Under the pieces are notes generated by a model. It was not told the DNA's origin and searched no databases. It saw only the letters and a list, made by a program, of their open reading frames with translations. Positions 1 through 7,588 of a stretch of DNA of 12,815 bases are shown piece after piece. Source of the DNA: Phoronis ovalis (Eukaryota > Phoronida > Phoronidae); NCBI GenBank assembly GCA_028565635.1, contig JAOXYB010042348.1, positions 1 through 12,815 of the forward strand, written 5' to 3'. Positions within the stretch are counted from its first letter, which is position 1; every line of letters starts with the position of its first letter. A program made the translations under genes and the position numbers.

Positions 1-1340
1 ATTGAATAAAAATATTTTATTTAGCATACTCAAACATATTTTAAAACATTTTGTGGATTATAAATCATGCAGATTTGGTTTTATCTCCACTTTAAGTAGT
101 CTTTTAGCTGGTGCAATGATATTTGTATTGGTTACGTAATTGTGAACAAGGTCACTGCATGTGGCCGCCGCCACGTGAATGTTTGCGTTTTTGTTTATAA
201 CTCATGTAATATTTATGCTAGAGTGACGATATTCCGAGTTGGTAGGAAGGCGATCTAAACAATTATCAGTTGGTAATTATGCCGTAGTGGTTGAAAAGGT
301 CACCGCTAGACTACACCACCGGCCAGGTGACTCGGCATGTACAATCATCTTGTATCGCGTCTTATAGCAGTATAGTTATAGTTAATATGTATCCATGTAC
401 TGCATAGTTGCATTTGCCATTTTAATTGTACATCTTTAAATGTTCTTTATTCCATTTTTTCAGGTTTTGTTTCTACATCTGAAGCCTGTGACCACGTCTT
501 AATGGTATTATCTGTCACGTGGACAGTGGCGCGTTATGGAAGCTTTTAATACACTAGATTTGTCTGAAACAAATCAAACATATGTTCATCATCACTTCTT
601 GTGCGAACATTGTCACCTAAGACGACACTTGTGGATAAATTGTTAGTTGGCTAATTCAGCAAAACGATTTTTTATAGTAAATATACAGAGCACTAATTTG
701 AGCTACTGCCAGTGGGCACGAAACAAGGGATATTTTTTTAATCATGTAAGGAGCCATTGGTATCAATGGGTAATTATTATAAGAATGAAAATAATCAACT
801 TAAATCACACGTTAATGATATAATATGCGGCTTTCACTACATCCATGCAGGAATAACCATCACTGAAGAAAAATGGTCTGGTTTACCATAACAATTAAAA
901 CACAGGCGATTTTTTACTAATCGTTGAACCAATACGAATATTCCCTTTCGCTAGGGCGACAAAAACTTGCATCTGAGCATACCTTGCTTTCAAATATCCA
1001 ACGAAAATAACATTCGATCATTATAAACATGTTTTAGTATCTGCACACTGCAGTTTTTTGTTTTGCATTTACTGTTTAAATAATTCGAGATAAAACCTGG
1101 GAACTGTTGCATTGTTGTAAATTCATGAAGTGTTTTCGTTTAAAATACTCTTGAACATTTTATTCCTCGTCCTCTTTAATATTTACAAATATACTTTTAT
1201 CGAATAGTGACATTTGTTTATCTGCAGTTATAATATTAGGCATGAAATGGTAAAGGTGGCAAGTGCCATACGCAACTTATTCCAAAGTAAGTGCTTCTTG
1301 TCAAATTTTGAACGTTAAATAAAAAGCTGAAATTAGTATG
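1..1340. other. Non-genic AT-rich region, no supported gene
   Basis: I found no open reading frame of useful length on either strand and no recognisable domain or RNA gene. A pyrimidine-rich stretch ending in AG near 440-463 looks like a splice acceptor, but nothing coding follows it. The only structure noted is the left arm of an inverted repeat at 127-155, listed separately. Confidence 0.5.
127..155 (+). repeat. Left arm of imperfect inverted repeat pair
   Basis: This 29-bp segment is the reverse complement of 2017-2045 at 25 of 29 positions by eye. Both arms contain GTGACCTT and, at the other end, GTAACCAAT. A related segment in the same orientation as the right arm begins at 2146. The pair may be terminal repeats of an old element of about 1.9 kb or simply two copies of a dispersed repeat. 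No transposase was seen between them. Confidence 0.45.
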
Positions 1341-1349
1341 GTTAGATGG

Positions 1350-1873
1350 GGATATGTATGGAATGAAGTAAGCAAGGTGTACTTCATCCGGGCACTATAG
1401 AAAGTCATAGTATCCAAAATAGAATATAGTCATTTAGGGATTTTAATTACTGTTGTGAACAACCAAGGCAAGTATTGATGATGTTACTGAAATGTTAACT
1501 GGCATTATGCTCAAGACAGCAAATGTGTCGTAAAAAAAAAATCTACGAATAGTCGTGAGGCTCAAGTTATGCAAAAGATCAAAAATGGTTCGATAAAAAT
1601 TGCTACTGAGCTAAAAACAGTGTTAAGTTCTTGGGAAAACAATTATCGTGTGATCCTTCGAATCAATATCTGTCTGCTCTATATCATAAAGGCATCAAAA
1701 AATTATGTAAGCAAAAAACAAATAAATATAAAGATCACATTCTAGCATCATTGTTGTCACTAGAGAGTAAATATCCAAAGGCGTTTTAGAACTCTTTGGA
1801 TAGAAATAATGAAAATTCAGAAAATCCACTGATTGATGCTGAAATTTGGTATCAGCATTTCCTACATCCATAA
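1350..1873 (+). pseudogene. Decayed non-LTR (LINE) retrotransposon fragment, linker between endonuclease and RT
   Basis: Three short stretches in three reading frames look like the segment between the endonuclease and reverse transcriptase of invertebrate LINEs of the CR1/L2/jockey kind. About 1359-1400 reads WNEVSKVYFIRAL then a stop. About 1471-1530 reads SIDDVTEMLTGIMLKTANVS. From about 1559 to 1873 one frame, with internal stops, holds KWFDKNC, then FLGKQLSCDPSN, LCKQKTNKYKD, SLESKYPKAF and IWYQHF. The WFDK.C motif and the later LESK.PKAF motif are the strongest cues. The order is right for a LINE, but the frame changes and stop codons show an old non-functional copy. The RT domain itself does not follow. 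The assignment rests on remembered family features, not a database search. Confidence 0.6.
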
Positions 1874-2016
1874 TGAAAAGGGGAATTCTGAAATAGAAAC
1901 AGATAACAAGTTGAACGCACGCAGTCTCTTGTAGGGTAAGGAACGTGCGGAACATTTTTTAAAGTCGCGCTTCCCATCACCTCAGAATTGTTATCTGGGC
2001 AGTGGCGCCCCTTGTC

Positions 2017-2045
2017 GTGACCTTATTCATTATTATGTAACCAAT
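2017..2045 (-). repeat. Right arm of imperfect inverted repeat pair
   Basis: Complementary to 127-155 at 25 of 29 positions. About 100 bp downstream, from 2146, a similar segment appears in the same orientation (GTGACCTTG, then CTATTATG). Three related copies suggest a dispersed repeat family rather than chance. Confidence 0.45.
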
Positions 2046-2354
2046 TAATAGACAATTGTTGAGTCAACCTGTCCTCCAAATATCATTACAGATAGCATAA
2101 AAGCCTATACTTCAGTTACAAGCAAACGTAAGCTTTCACCTGGTGGTGACCTTGTAAACTATTATGAAATAAATTAAAAGGTTAAATTATGCAGTTAACT
2201 TATCCACCGAGTTTCATTACTCTATTTTCAAAACCAATGGAGTTATATGTGCAACATCAATTATTCTTGAAATTCACAACCAGATCTGATAGCTGTTAGA
2301 CGCGCAATAATGGTAGTTAAGTATATCCCCCTTTCCCATGTCATCCTGAAAATT

Positions 2355-2400
2355 GTATATTATTTTATTATATTATATTTTATTTTATGTATAACATTTT
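2355..2400. repeat. AT-rich low-complexity run
   Basis: Runs of TATTATTTTATTATATTA type with almost no G or C. It is probably simple-sequence expansion, with no function visible. Confidence 0.6.
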
Positions 2401-2582
2401 ATTACAAGTAGTTTCATAACTGTATGTCTGCCGGGTTATAAATTAAGTCTCTAATATGACTTATTTGGCTTTAACACATATTAGTACATTATCTGAATGA
2501 AAAACATAATGATTCTGGGTGGATCATATAACATTTTGTGGCTTCAAGTGGCTTCTAAACCTTGTTGATAAATTCAACAAAT

Positions 2583-2588
2583 TTTATT
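2583..2588 (-). promoter_or_regulatory. Candidate polyadenylation signal (AATAAA) of the NTase-TPR gene
   Basis: AATAAA reads on the minus strand here, about 185 bases past the stop codon at 2773-2775 and about 40 bases past the end of a shifted-frame acidic open stretch. It is the canonical hexamer at a sensible distance, but such hexamers are common in AT-rich DNA. Confidence 0.35.
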
Positions 2589-2627
2589 CACTAAATTTTA
2601 TAACTTTGTCTATCAATATTTAATGGT

Positions 2628-2785
2628 TCAGCTGTCAGTGTTAGTTTGGTTTTTTTTTAGATCAACAATGAGAGATGAATCGTCATTACAACCAGTATCA
2701 TGATCCATGACAATACAGTCAATGACATCTTCATTTTCATCATAACCGCCATCAGCATCACTTACAGATGAATTACGGATCATTT
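2628..2785 (-). other. Shifted-frame acidic open stretch just past the stop of the TPR gene
   Basis: After the stop at 2773-2775 another minus-strand frame stays open from about 2785 to a TGA at 2628-2630. It encodes roughly 50 residues that are very rich in Asp, Glu, Asn and Ser (for example SDADGGYDENED and VMDHD). Its composition matches the acidic tail of the upstream protein (VIDHGGLDIDSVGND). It may be the original C-terminus, now cut off by a small frameshift near 2776-2785, or chance. A GTAAGT donor-like motif lies in the same place, so alternative splicing cannot be excluded. Confidence 0.35.
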
Positions 2786-5208
2786 CCTACACTGTCAATG
2801 TCTAAGCCACCGTGATCAATGACAGTGAGCTCGCCACTTTTATTCTCATTATCAGTTAACCCATGATCTTCCAATTCTTTGGCAAACCATTCGGGATTTA
2901 TAGGTTTCATGATGTCAGCTGCCTCTTGTTTATATTTAATCATATTTTCTACATCACACTGTAGCTTGTACAGTGCAGAAGATAGCAATAACGATGATGC
3001 TATTCTGTCAGGTTGATTAGAGAAAACACGCTTGTACATCTCAAGTGACTGAGGCTGGTACATCATTGCCTTATCACACTCACCGCGATAATAGTATATT
3101 CTTGAAAAGTTATTTAAGGTGATAGCTAAATCAGGATGATCGTTAACACCATGAATTTGCTTTCTCATCTGCAGTGCCTCGTGGTTATATAATAATGCTT
3201 TATCGTAGTCATGAAGAGAAACATAAACAGCTGCCATGTTATTCAATGAACTTGCTACCTTAGGGTGGGCACCAGCACCATAAATTAGTTTCCTCATCTG
3301 CAGTGCCTCCTGGTGATAAAATTGAGCTTTATCATAGGCATGCATTTCACGATAGACTAATGCCATGTTATCTAATGAATCAGCTATATTAGCATGCGCA
3401 TTAGTACCATAAATTTGTTTCCACATCTCCCCTGCCTCCTTGTGACAAGATAATGCTTTATCATAGTCGTGAAGTGCATCGTAAAGCATTGCCATGTTAT
3501 GTAATGAACTAGCTATGTCGGGATGTGCACTATAAGCACCATAAATTTGTTTCCTCATCGCCATTGCCTCCTGTTGAAATGATAGTGCTTTCTCATAGTC
3601 ACCAATATTCGTATATGTTGCACCAATATTATTTAACGTGATAGCAATGCTAGTATTTGCTTCATCGTCATGAATTTGTTTTTTAATCTCCAGATCCTGT
3701 AATTGGTATGACAGTGCTTCACTGAAATGACCTAATTCATTATGAATTGCACCAATATTTCCCAGAAACCTTGCAATATTTTCTTGATGATGAACCGTTT
3801 TAATAACTTTACTTCTTTGAATTCTCAATCCTCTATTAAAAAATACAAGAGCCTTGTCAAGTTCACCTTTCTGGTGATAAATTCTACCTATACCATCTAA
3901 CGCAGCTGCAACACCTTCAGAACCACCAGGTACGTTGTTCCACATTTGTAAGGACTGCTGTTTCCAGTGTAAGGCATCGTCAAAACGACATAGTCCAGAG
4001 CATGCGTTACTCAAGTCGTCCATTACACGAGCCTTCTCATGTGGCAAAAGGCTGTTTTCTGTCTTCAGTGCTTTTGTATAACATTCCACTGCATCTTGAT
4101 AAGAAAGGAATAATGAATACAAACGTCCTTGAATTAGACAATTGTCATCATACAAGTTTTTTAATGATCGGGACAGGTAATCAGTGCTGTGTATGCACCT
4201 GGTTGATAGCAATGTTTGCATTAGTGGAACTACGGTGAAGTAAAAACGAAATACAATTTGTTCGTTGTCACAGAAAAATGTTTTTACTTCATCTTTTTGT
4301 GGGACATTCGCTGCACCCGACTGTTTTAAAAAAGTCATTGCTTCTTTTTGACCATTACTGTTCATATAAGTTTTTAACCGGAATAAAACTGCAATGGAAA
4401 TGGCGACTTGCAGATTTTGTGAATCTTCTTCAGACAACAGACTTCCTGTCATTTCATTAAGCAAATCCCATGGTGAGTCTTTGCTCAAATTGTATATCAA
4501 CTTGAAATTGTTTGTAAGAATCGAAGGTAAACGGTATATCTCCTTCTTCACATGCTGCATGGAAGTAATTGACTGAAAAGTAAGAGGACTATTTCTATTC
4601 ACCAACTTGTCTAATAACATGTTTTTACCGAACTGTTTGGCATCTTGACTGAGCCTGTGCAACCCATAATGCTTAATATCAGCATCATTACCTAGACTTA
4701 AACACAGCCTGTTGAAATTCTCCAGTAAGTTTGAACAACCATCAATTAGTGTTGCAGTTCTAAGTATCTCCGCTAGATGGTACCCTTCCTTCAAGGCATT
4801 CTCATGTTTAATACATTTCACCATTTCTATGGGTGTTCTAATAAGTTCCATTCCTGCTTTAACTTCTCTATCTGGTCGACCTGTTGGAGTTTTACATGCC
4901 CAAGGCATGGCTCCATCAAAGCAAATACCATTGGTAGTGACTGAATCATAAAACCAGTCTCCACCTTTTTTGTCAAAATCATTTAAACTTTTGATTCCAA
5001 GTGCAGGCAACGGTGTCTCTCCAAGGTTAATTATAAGTAATTGAAACAGGTATGTTAAATTTCTGAAATATGTTATATCTTTTTTATCATCTTCAATCAA
5101 AATCACAAATTCTAAATCAGAATATATGGTGTCACCTCCTCCCTTGCTAGAGACCCAAGGCCCACAATAGCAAACTTCTGTGGAGCCGGACCAAGAATTC
5201 TGTGGCAT
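2773..5208 (-). CDS. C-terminal and central part of a GlnD-like nucleotidyltransferase-TPR protein (frameshifted from its N-terminal part)
   Basis: An 811-codon open frame that carries most of the host gene. Residues 30-34 (SDLEF) supply the D-x-E acidic pair of the nucleotidyltransferase fold. Residues 60-108 hold the conserved INLGE, KSLNDF, GDWFYDSV and FDGAMPWACKTP blocks that I associate with GlnD/DUF294-type domains (protein-PII uridylyltransferase N-terminal) in marine invertebrates. Residues about 110-390 are helical linker, probably the DUF294 C-terminal-like region. From residue 392 come eight clear 42-residue TPRs and a ninth degenerate one, then an acidic tail. The first 29 residues look like out-of-frame translation: the natural protein should enter this frame at Tyr29-Ser30 from the frame upstream. 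With the N-terminal part the protein would be about 1012 residues. Family role: transfer of a nucleotide to a protein or small molecule, with TPRs as protein-binding scaffold. The actual substrate is unknown. Probably cytosolic; no signal peptide or membrane segment was seen. Confidence 0.8.
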   Translation of the reverse strand: MPQNSWSGSTEVCYCGPWVSSKGGGDTIYSDLEFVILIEDDKKDITYFRNLTYLFQLLIINLGETPLPALGIKSLNDFDKKGGDWFYDSVTTNGICFDGAMPWACKTPTGRPDREVKAGMELIRTPIEMVKCIKHENALKEGYHLAEILRTATLIDGCSNLLENFNRLCLSLGNDADIKHYGLHRLSQDAKQFGKNMLLDKLVNRNSPLTFQSITSMQHVKKEIYRLPSILTNNFKLIYNLSKDSPWDLLNEMTGSLLSEEDSQNLQVAISIAVLFRLKTYMNSNGQKEAMTFLKQSGAANVPQKDEVKTFFCDNEQIVFRFYFTVVPLMQTLLSTRCIHSTDYLSRSLKNLYDDNCLIQGRLYSLFLSYQDAVECYTKALKTENSLLPHEKARVMDDLSNACSGLCRFDDALHWKQQSLQMWNNVPGGSEGVAAALDGIGRIYHQKGELDKALVFFNRGLRIQRSKVIKTVHHQENIARFLGNIGAIHNELGHFSEALSYQLQDLEIKKQIHDDEANTSIAITLNNIGATYTNIGDYEKALSFQQEAMAMRKQIYGAYSAHPDIASSLHNMAMLYDALHDYDKALSCHKEAGEMWKQIYGTNAHANIADSLDNMALVYREMHAYDKAQFYHQEALQMRKLIYGAGAHPKVASSLNNMAAVYVSLHDYDKALLYNHEALQMRKQIHGVNDHPDLAITLNNFSRIYYYRGECDKAMMYQPQSLEMYKRVFSNQPDRIASSLLLSSALYKLQCDVENMIKYKQEAADIMKPINPEWFAKELEDHGLTDNENKSGELTVIDHGGLDIDSVGNDP
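2899..4035 (-). repeat. Tandem TPR array (8 clear plus 1 degenerate, 42 residues each)
   Basis: Each repeat follows the kinesin-light-chain/nephrocystin-like TPR pattern: A..L.N.a..Y...g.YdKAL.....AL.m.kqi.G. Examples are SLHNMAMLYDALHDYDKAL and SLNNMAAVYVSLHDYDKAL. Period is about 126-129 bp. The repeats at roughly 3165-3220 and 3291-3346 are still close at the DNA level (both contain CTCATCTGCAGTGCCTC), which suggests recent duplication or conversion inside the array. Confidence 0.85.
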
Positions 5209-5813
5209 TCATTTAACATGTCTTTGAACAGCAGTTTCATTCTAAAACTAGTATACATGGATAACGACTTAATGCGGTTGACCAAATTTCTCTCTTCTCG
5301 AATTCGTACCTGCTTAGCTGCATGAATACTGAAGTTAGCTTTCGTGAGATGCCATGATAGTTTCAGCTTCTTTTCTACATCTGCTCTTAGATCTTTTATT
5401 TTTTCTTGCATTGTACTTGTAAGCATTATCGGCAGAACCTTAGCTTCAATGTTTGCTAATTTTCTCAGAAACGCATTCTCGTTGCTTTTGATTAAAATGT
5501 GCAATGTTTCAGTGTTTTTCTTGATCTTTGTTCGTATCAGTGCTGAGTTAAATAAAGCAGAGGACTTCACAAAGTCAGTTGACTGTTTTGTTATGAGTCC
5601 TCGTAGATGATATACAACACCCATGTGCTGCAAAATATCAGAATCTCTCTCTGAATCTTTGTCTGTCGATTCACGAAACAATGAAGCAAGATCTATTTCT
5701 TGGGATTCCAAGTTTCTAAGTATTTCAGATTTTGTAAGTTTTGTCTGCTTGTTTTCGGTATCTTGTTCAGTTTCATCTTGCATCACTTCATTTCTGGTTT
5801 GTTCAGTTGCCAT
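5112..5813 (-). CDS. N-terminal part of the GlnD-like nucleotidyltransferase-TPR protein
   Basis: The reading frame is open from 5864, but I place the start at the ATG at 5811-5813. Its context (ACCATGG) is an excellent Kozak match, and the 17 residues before it are poorly convincing. The first 200 residues are charged and helical, beginning MATEQTRNEV, with one TPR-like helix pair near the HMGVVYHLRGL segment. At residues about 212-230 comes ILGPAPQ then KFAIVGLGSLAREEVTPY. This is the glycine-serine (GS) strand-loop that opens the catalytic site of nucleotidyltransferase-fold enzymes. The frame then runs into ILI and a stop at 5112-5114. The next expected motif, SDLEF, sits two bases out of frame in the following open frame. 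So this is the first quarter of one gene, not a separate one. Head-to-head with it, about 260 bp away, is a DIRS element. Confidence 0.75.
   Translation of the reverse strand: MATEQTRNEVMQDETEQDTENKQTKLTKSEILRNLESQEIDLASLFRESTDKDSERDSDILQHMGVVYHLRGLITKQSTDFVKSSALFNSALIRTKIKKNTETLHILIKSNENAFLRKLANIEAKVLPIMLTSTMQEKIKDLRADVEKKLKLSWHLTKANFSIHAAKQVRIREERNLVNRIKSLSMYTSFRMKLLFKDMLNECHRILGPAPQKFAIVGLGSLAREEVTPYILI
5122..5127 (-). other. Frameshift site: 2-bp TA insertion in the catalytic loop
   Basis: On the minus strand the codons for Thr-Pro-Tyr are followed by an alternating TATAT run. One TA unit too many moves SDLEF into the next frame. Upstream there are 230 open codons and downstream about 780, so this is the one lesion that separates the two halves. 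Dinucleotide slippage is the simplest cause; an assembly or read error is possible. Confidence 0.75.
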
Positions 5814-6076
5814 GGTAACAATAAATTGCCCTAAAATGATTAGAATTTGCATATTATCGAGCATTTATCATCCAGCTGTGAAGGATGACACGGTGCTTCT
5901 ATTTCTTATAAAAGTTGTACAGGAATTTCTTACAAGAGGCTGTGGAAAGTTTCTATTTCTCATTGACAAAAAACTACGATTGATTCTTTTTTGTTACTGA
6001 TTGCAAGGAGTGTAAAGACATGTTATTAAGGGGTCTTGTGCCATTCAGCACAATTTATTGGAAGTACAAACTTGGT
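5814..6076 (-). promoter_or_regulatory. 5' flank / probable 5' UTR of the NTase-TPR gene
   Basis: Reading the minus strand toward the start codon there is CTAATCATTTTAG, which looks like a branch point and splice acceptor ending at about 5831. It would leave a short leader before the ATG at 5813, and either a cis-spliced UTR intron or a trans-splice acceptor would look like this. A TATA-like TTTTATAAG reads at 5905-5913. At 6076 the native flank is interrupted by the DIRS element, so any promoter further upstream now lies beyond 10530. Confidence 0.3.
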
Positions 6077-6116
6077 ATTCTACCAAATCATGACATACTT
6101 CTGGGTTACCATGAGA
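6077..6116 (+). repeat. Left terminal repeat of the DIRS element
   Basis: Begins ATTCTACCAAATCATG. It pairs as an inverted repeat with 10388-10427 at 37 of 40 positions. Only the first 16-17 bp also recur in the right terminus (reverse complement of 10467-10483). Bases before 6077 do not match the internal junction, which marks the left boundary. Confidence 0.8.
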
Positions 6117-6551
6117 TGCGCAGATCAGTGCATAGTATTGCCGTGGATCCAAATAGACGTGTTTTAGTCATGCATCCATTGGGCAAGTTTCGAGTCCCTG
6201 TCTTCCTTTTAGGTACGTTGGGTATTCTGCGTTCTTAGTAGTAATTAAATTACAGTCGTCCTATAGTCTACCAATCTGGACGTGTCCAGTCGGAATGACT
6301 TTAAAAATACCTGCGGACGTGTCCGAGGGGATCAAGACTTATGCCCTTTTCTTACAGTTACAAACTTGTTTCAGTAAAAAAGATTAAAAAGTCTTGATCC
6401 TATTACGAGAATTCAGTTTTGTCCCAAACTGTTTTTGATTTTAAAAGTAAAACGTGTTTTACTTATATTACATTTTGTCTTTTTTAGTTGACAAATTTGT
6501 AATCAAAATTGGGTGTGTGCCCTAGCCAAGTACAAGTGGCCATTTTCTGTC
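6117..6551 (+). promoter_or_regulatory. Leader of the DIRS element with short repeats
   Basis: No ORF belongs here. GGACGTGTCC occurs twice, within near-palindromes at 6277-6288 and 6314-6325. A perfect 12-bp inverted repeat follows, GGATCAAGACTT at 6329-6340 against AAGTCTTGATCC at 6389-6400, with a 48-base loop. These may be promoter or RNA-structure elements for the retrotransposon, but no core promoter can be named. Confidence 0.4.
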
Positions 6552-7553
6552 ATGGCGGACAATTCTCCGGAAACAAAGAATACTGATGTCAAAGACATGT
6601 TGTCACCAATGTTATCTGATATGAAATCAGATATTATGAATTCTATTTCTAAGACTGTCAAAGAAACAGTCAATGCTCATTTTACCTGTGACAATACAGG
6701 ATCATCTATGTTAGATGATGACGGTATTGAGGTCATTCATACAGATAATACCGTTACTGATTTGATTCAAAATCACACTGAAGGACCTAGTGATAACATC
6801 GTAATTGCAGATGGTACAGACAACACTTCGTGCCTGGATTCCTTAGTTAATGAGTTTAGTCTAAGTGAGAAATCGGGTCCTGCAATTAATGAAAAATTGG
6901 CTACTATTCGGAATAGCTTACTTGAAGTAGGCTTATCGAAGGAGCAACTGTCTATGGAATGTACTAGATATTTAAGACCGGAAAATTGTCCTTTACTGGT
7001 TACACCCAAAGTCAATTTATCCATTTGGAATAAATTAAATCAGGACTCTAAAAATCAAGAGTCTGGGTTTCAAAAGACACAAGAGTATTTGATGTCATCT
7101 ATTTATGCAATATTACAAGTTTGCGACAAGCTGGCAGAAAAATCAGACACGAATAAGGAAAACCTCACGACATTAACGCATGCCTTGGTTTTACTATTGT
7201 CAACTAATAGACAATTTAATCAAAAAAGGAGAGATTTAATTCGGCCGTATCTCAACAAACAGTATCAAGCTTTATGTAATTCCCAGACCCCATGCAATTA
7301 CTAAATTCATTGTTTGGTAATGACCTCAACAAAGAAGTTGAAGATCTCGCAACATCCAACCAAATTGGTTTAAAGATAGTTACATGGTTTTGCTATCAAG
7401 ATACGTCCTCAGCCATATAATACAAGCTGTGGCCGTGATGGTTTATTTAACTGTGGTCGCAGTTCCAGTTCTCGTGGAGATGGTTTCAATTATAAGGACA
7501 AATTTTTACCATCAGCCCGGGGACAGCAACAGCGACCTCAACAGAGGTTCTAG
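6552..7553 (+). pseudogene. DIRS ORF1 (gag-like), frameshifted
   Basis: The intact stretch runs from the ATG at 6552 (MADNSPETKN) to a stop at 7302-7304, about 250 codons. The frame is also open back to a GTG at 6513, but ATG 6552 is the natural start. Residues about 120-245 show the block typical of DIRS ORF1: GPAINEKLATIRNSLL, YLRPENCPLL, PKVN..IWNKLN, then RRDLIRPYLN..Y.ALC. After a one-base shift near 7294-7300 the same protein continues as SLFGNDLNKEVEDLA. After further shifts it ends in a Gly/Arg/Gln-rich tail (GRSSSSRGDG, SARGQQQRPQQRF) at a TAG at 7551-7553. The protein would package element RNA. The tail resembles an RG-rich nucleic-acid binding segment. Confidence 0.75.
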
Positions 7554-7588
7554 AGCAGGTACAGTTAATTATTGCACAATAGCCAAAA

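Larger units (their letters stand above)
1874..2627. other. Intergenic stretch, no supported gene
   Basis: No coding region was recognised. It contains the right arm of the 29-bp inverted repeat, a third related copy starting at 2146, an AT-rich run, and a possible polyadenylation signal for the minus-strand gene at 2583-2588. Confidence 0.5.

Noticed and set aside
440-463. Pyrimidine tract ending in AG, a possible plus-strand splice acceptor
   Set aside because: No coding sequence or donor follows, and such tracts are common in this composition.
1695-1955. 86-codon minus-strand frame
   Set aside because: Mostly antisense to the LINE relic; no recognisable features.
2899-4035. Regular repeats of about 126 bp that might suggest a satellite or CRISPR-like array
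   Set aside because: The repeats encode TPRs in one open frame and there are no spacers.
4002-4951. Four plus-strand open frames of 60-79 codons
   Set aside because: They lie antisense to the NTase-TPR gene, have no domain features, and are shadows of its codon usage.
5814-5864. Earlier in-frame ATG at 5864 for the NTase gene
   Set aside because: The ATG at 5813 has a far better Kozak context, and a splice-acceptor-like AG lies between the two.
5344-6000. Plus-strand open frames of 88 and 125 codons
   Set aside because: Antisense to the N-terminal part and 5' flank of the host gene; Ser/Cys/Phe-rich shadow composition.
6020-6238. 72-codon plus-strand frame
   Set aside because: It spans the DIRS left boundary at 6077, so it is a chance chimera of host flank and element leader.
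6513-6551. Upstream extension of ORF1 from a GTG
   Set aside because: GTG is not a usual eukaryotic start. The ATG at 6552 begins the plausible protein.
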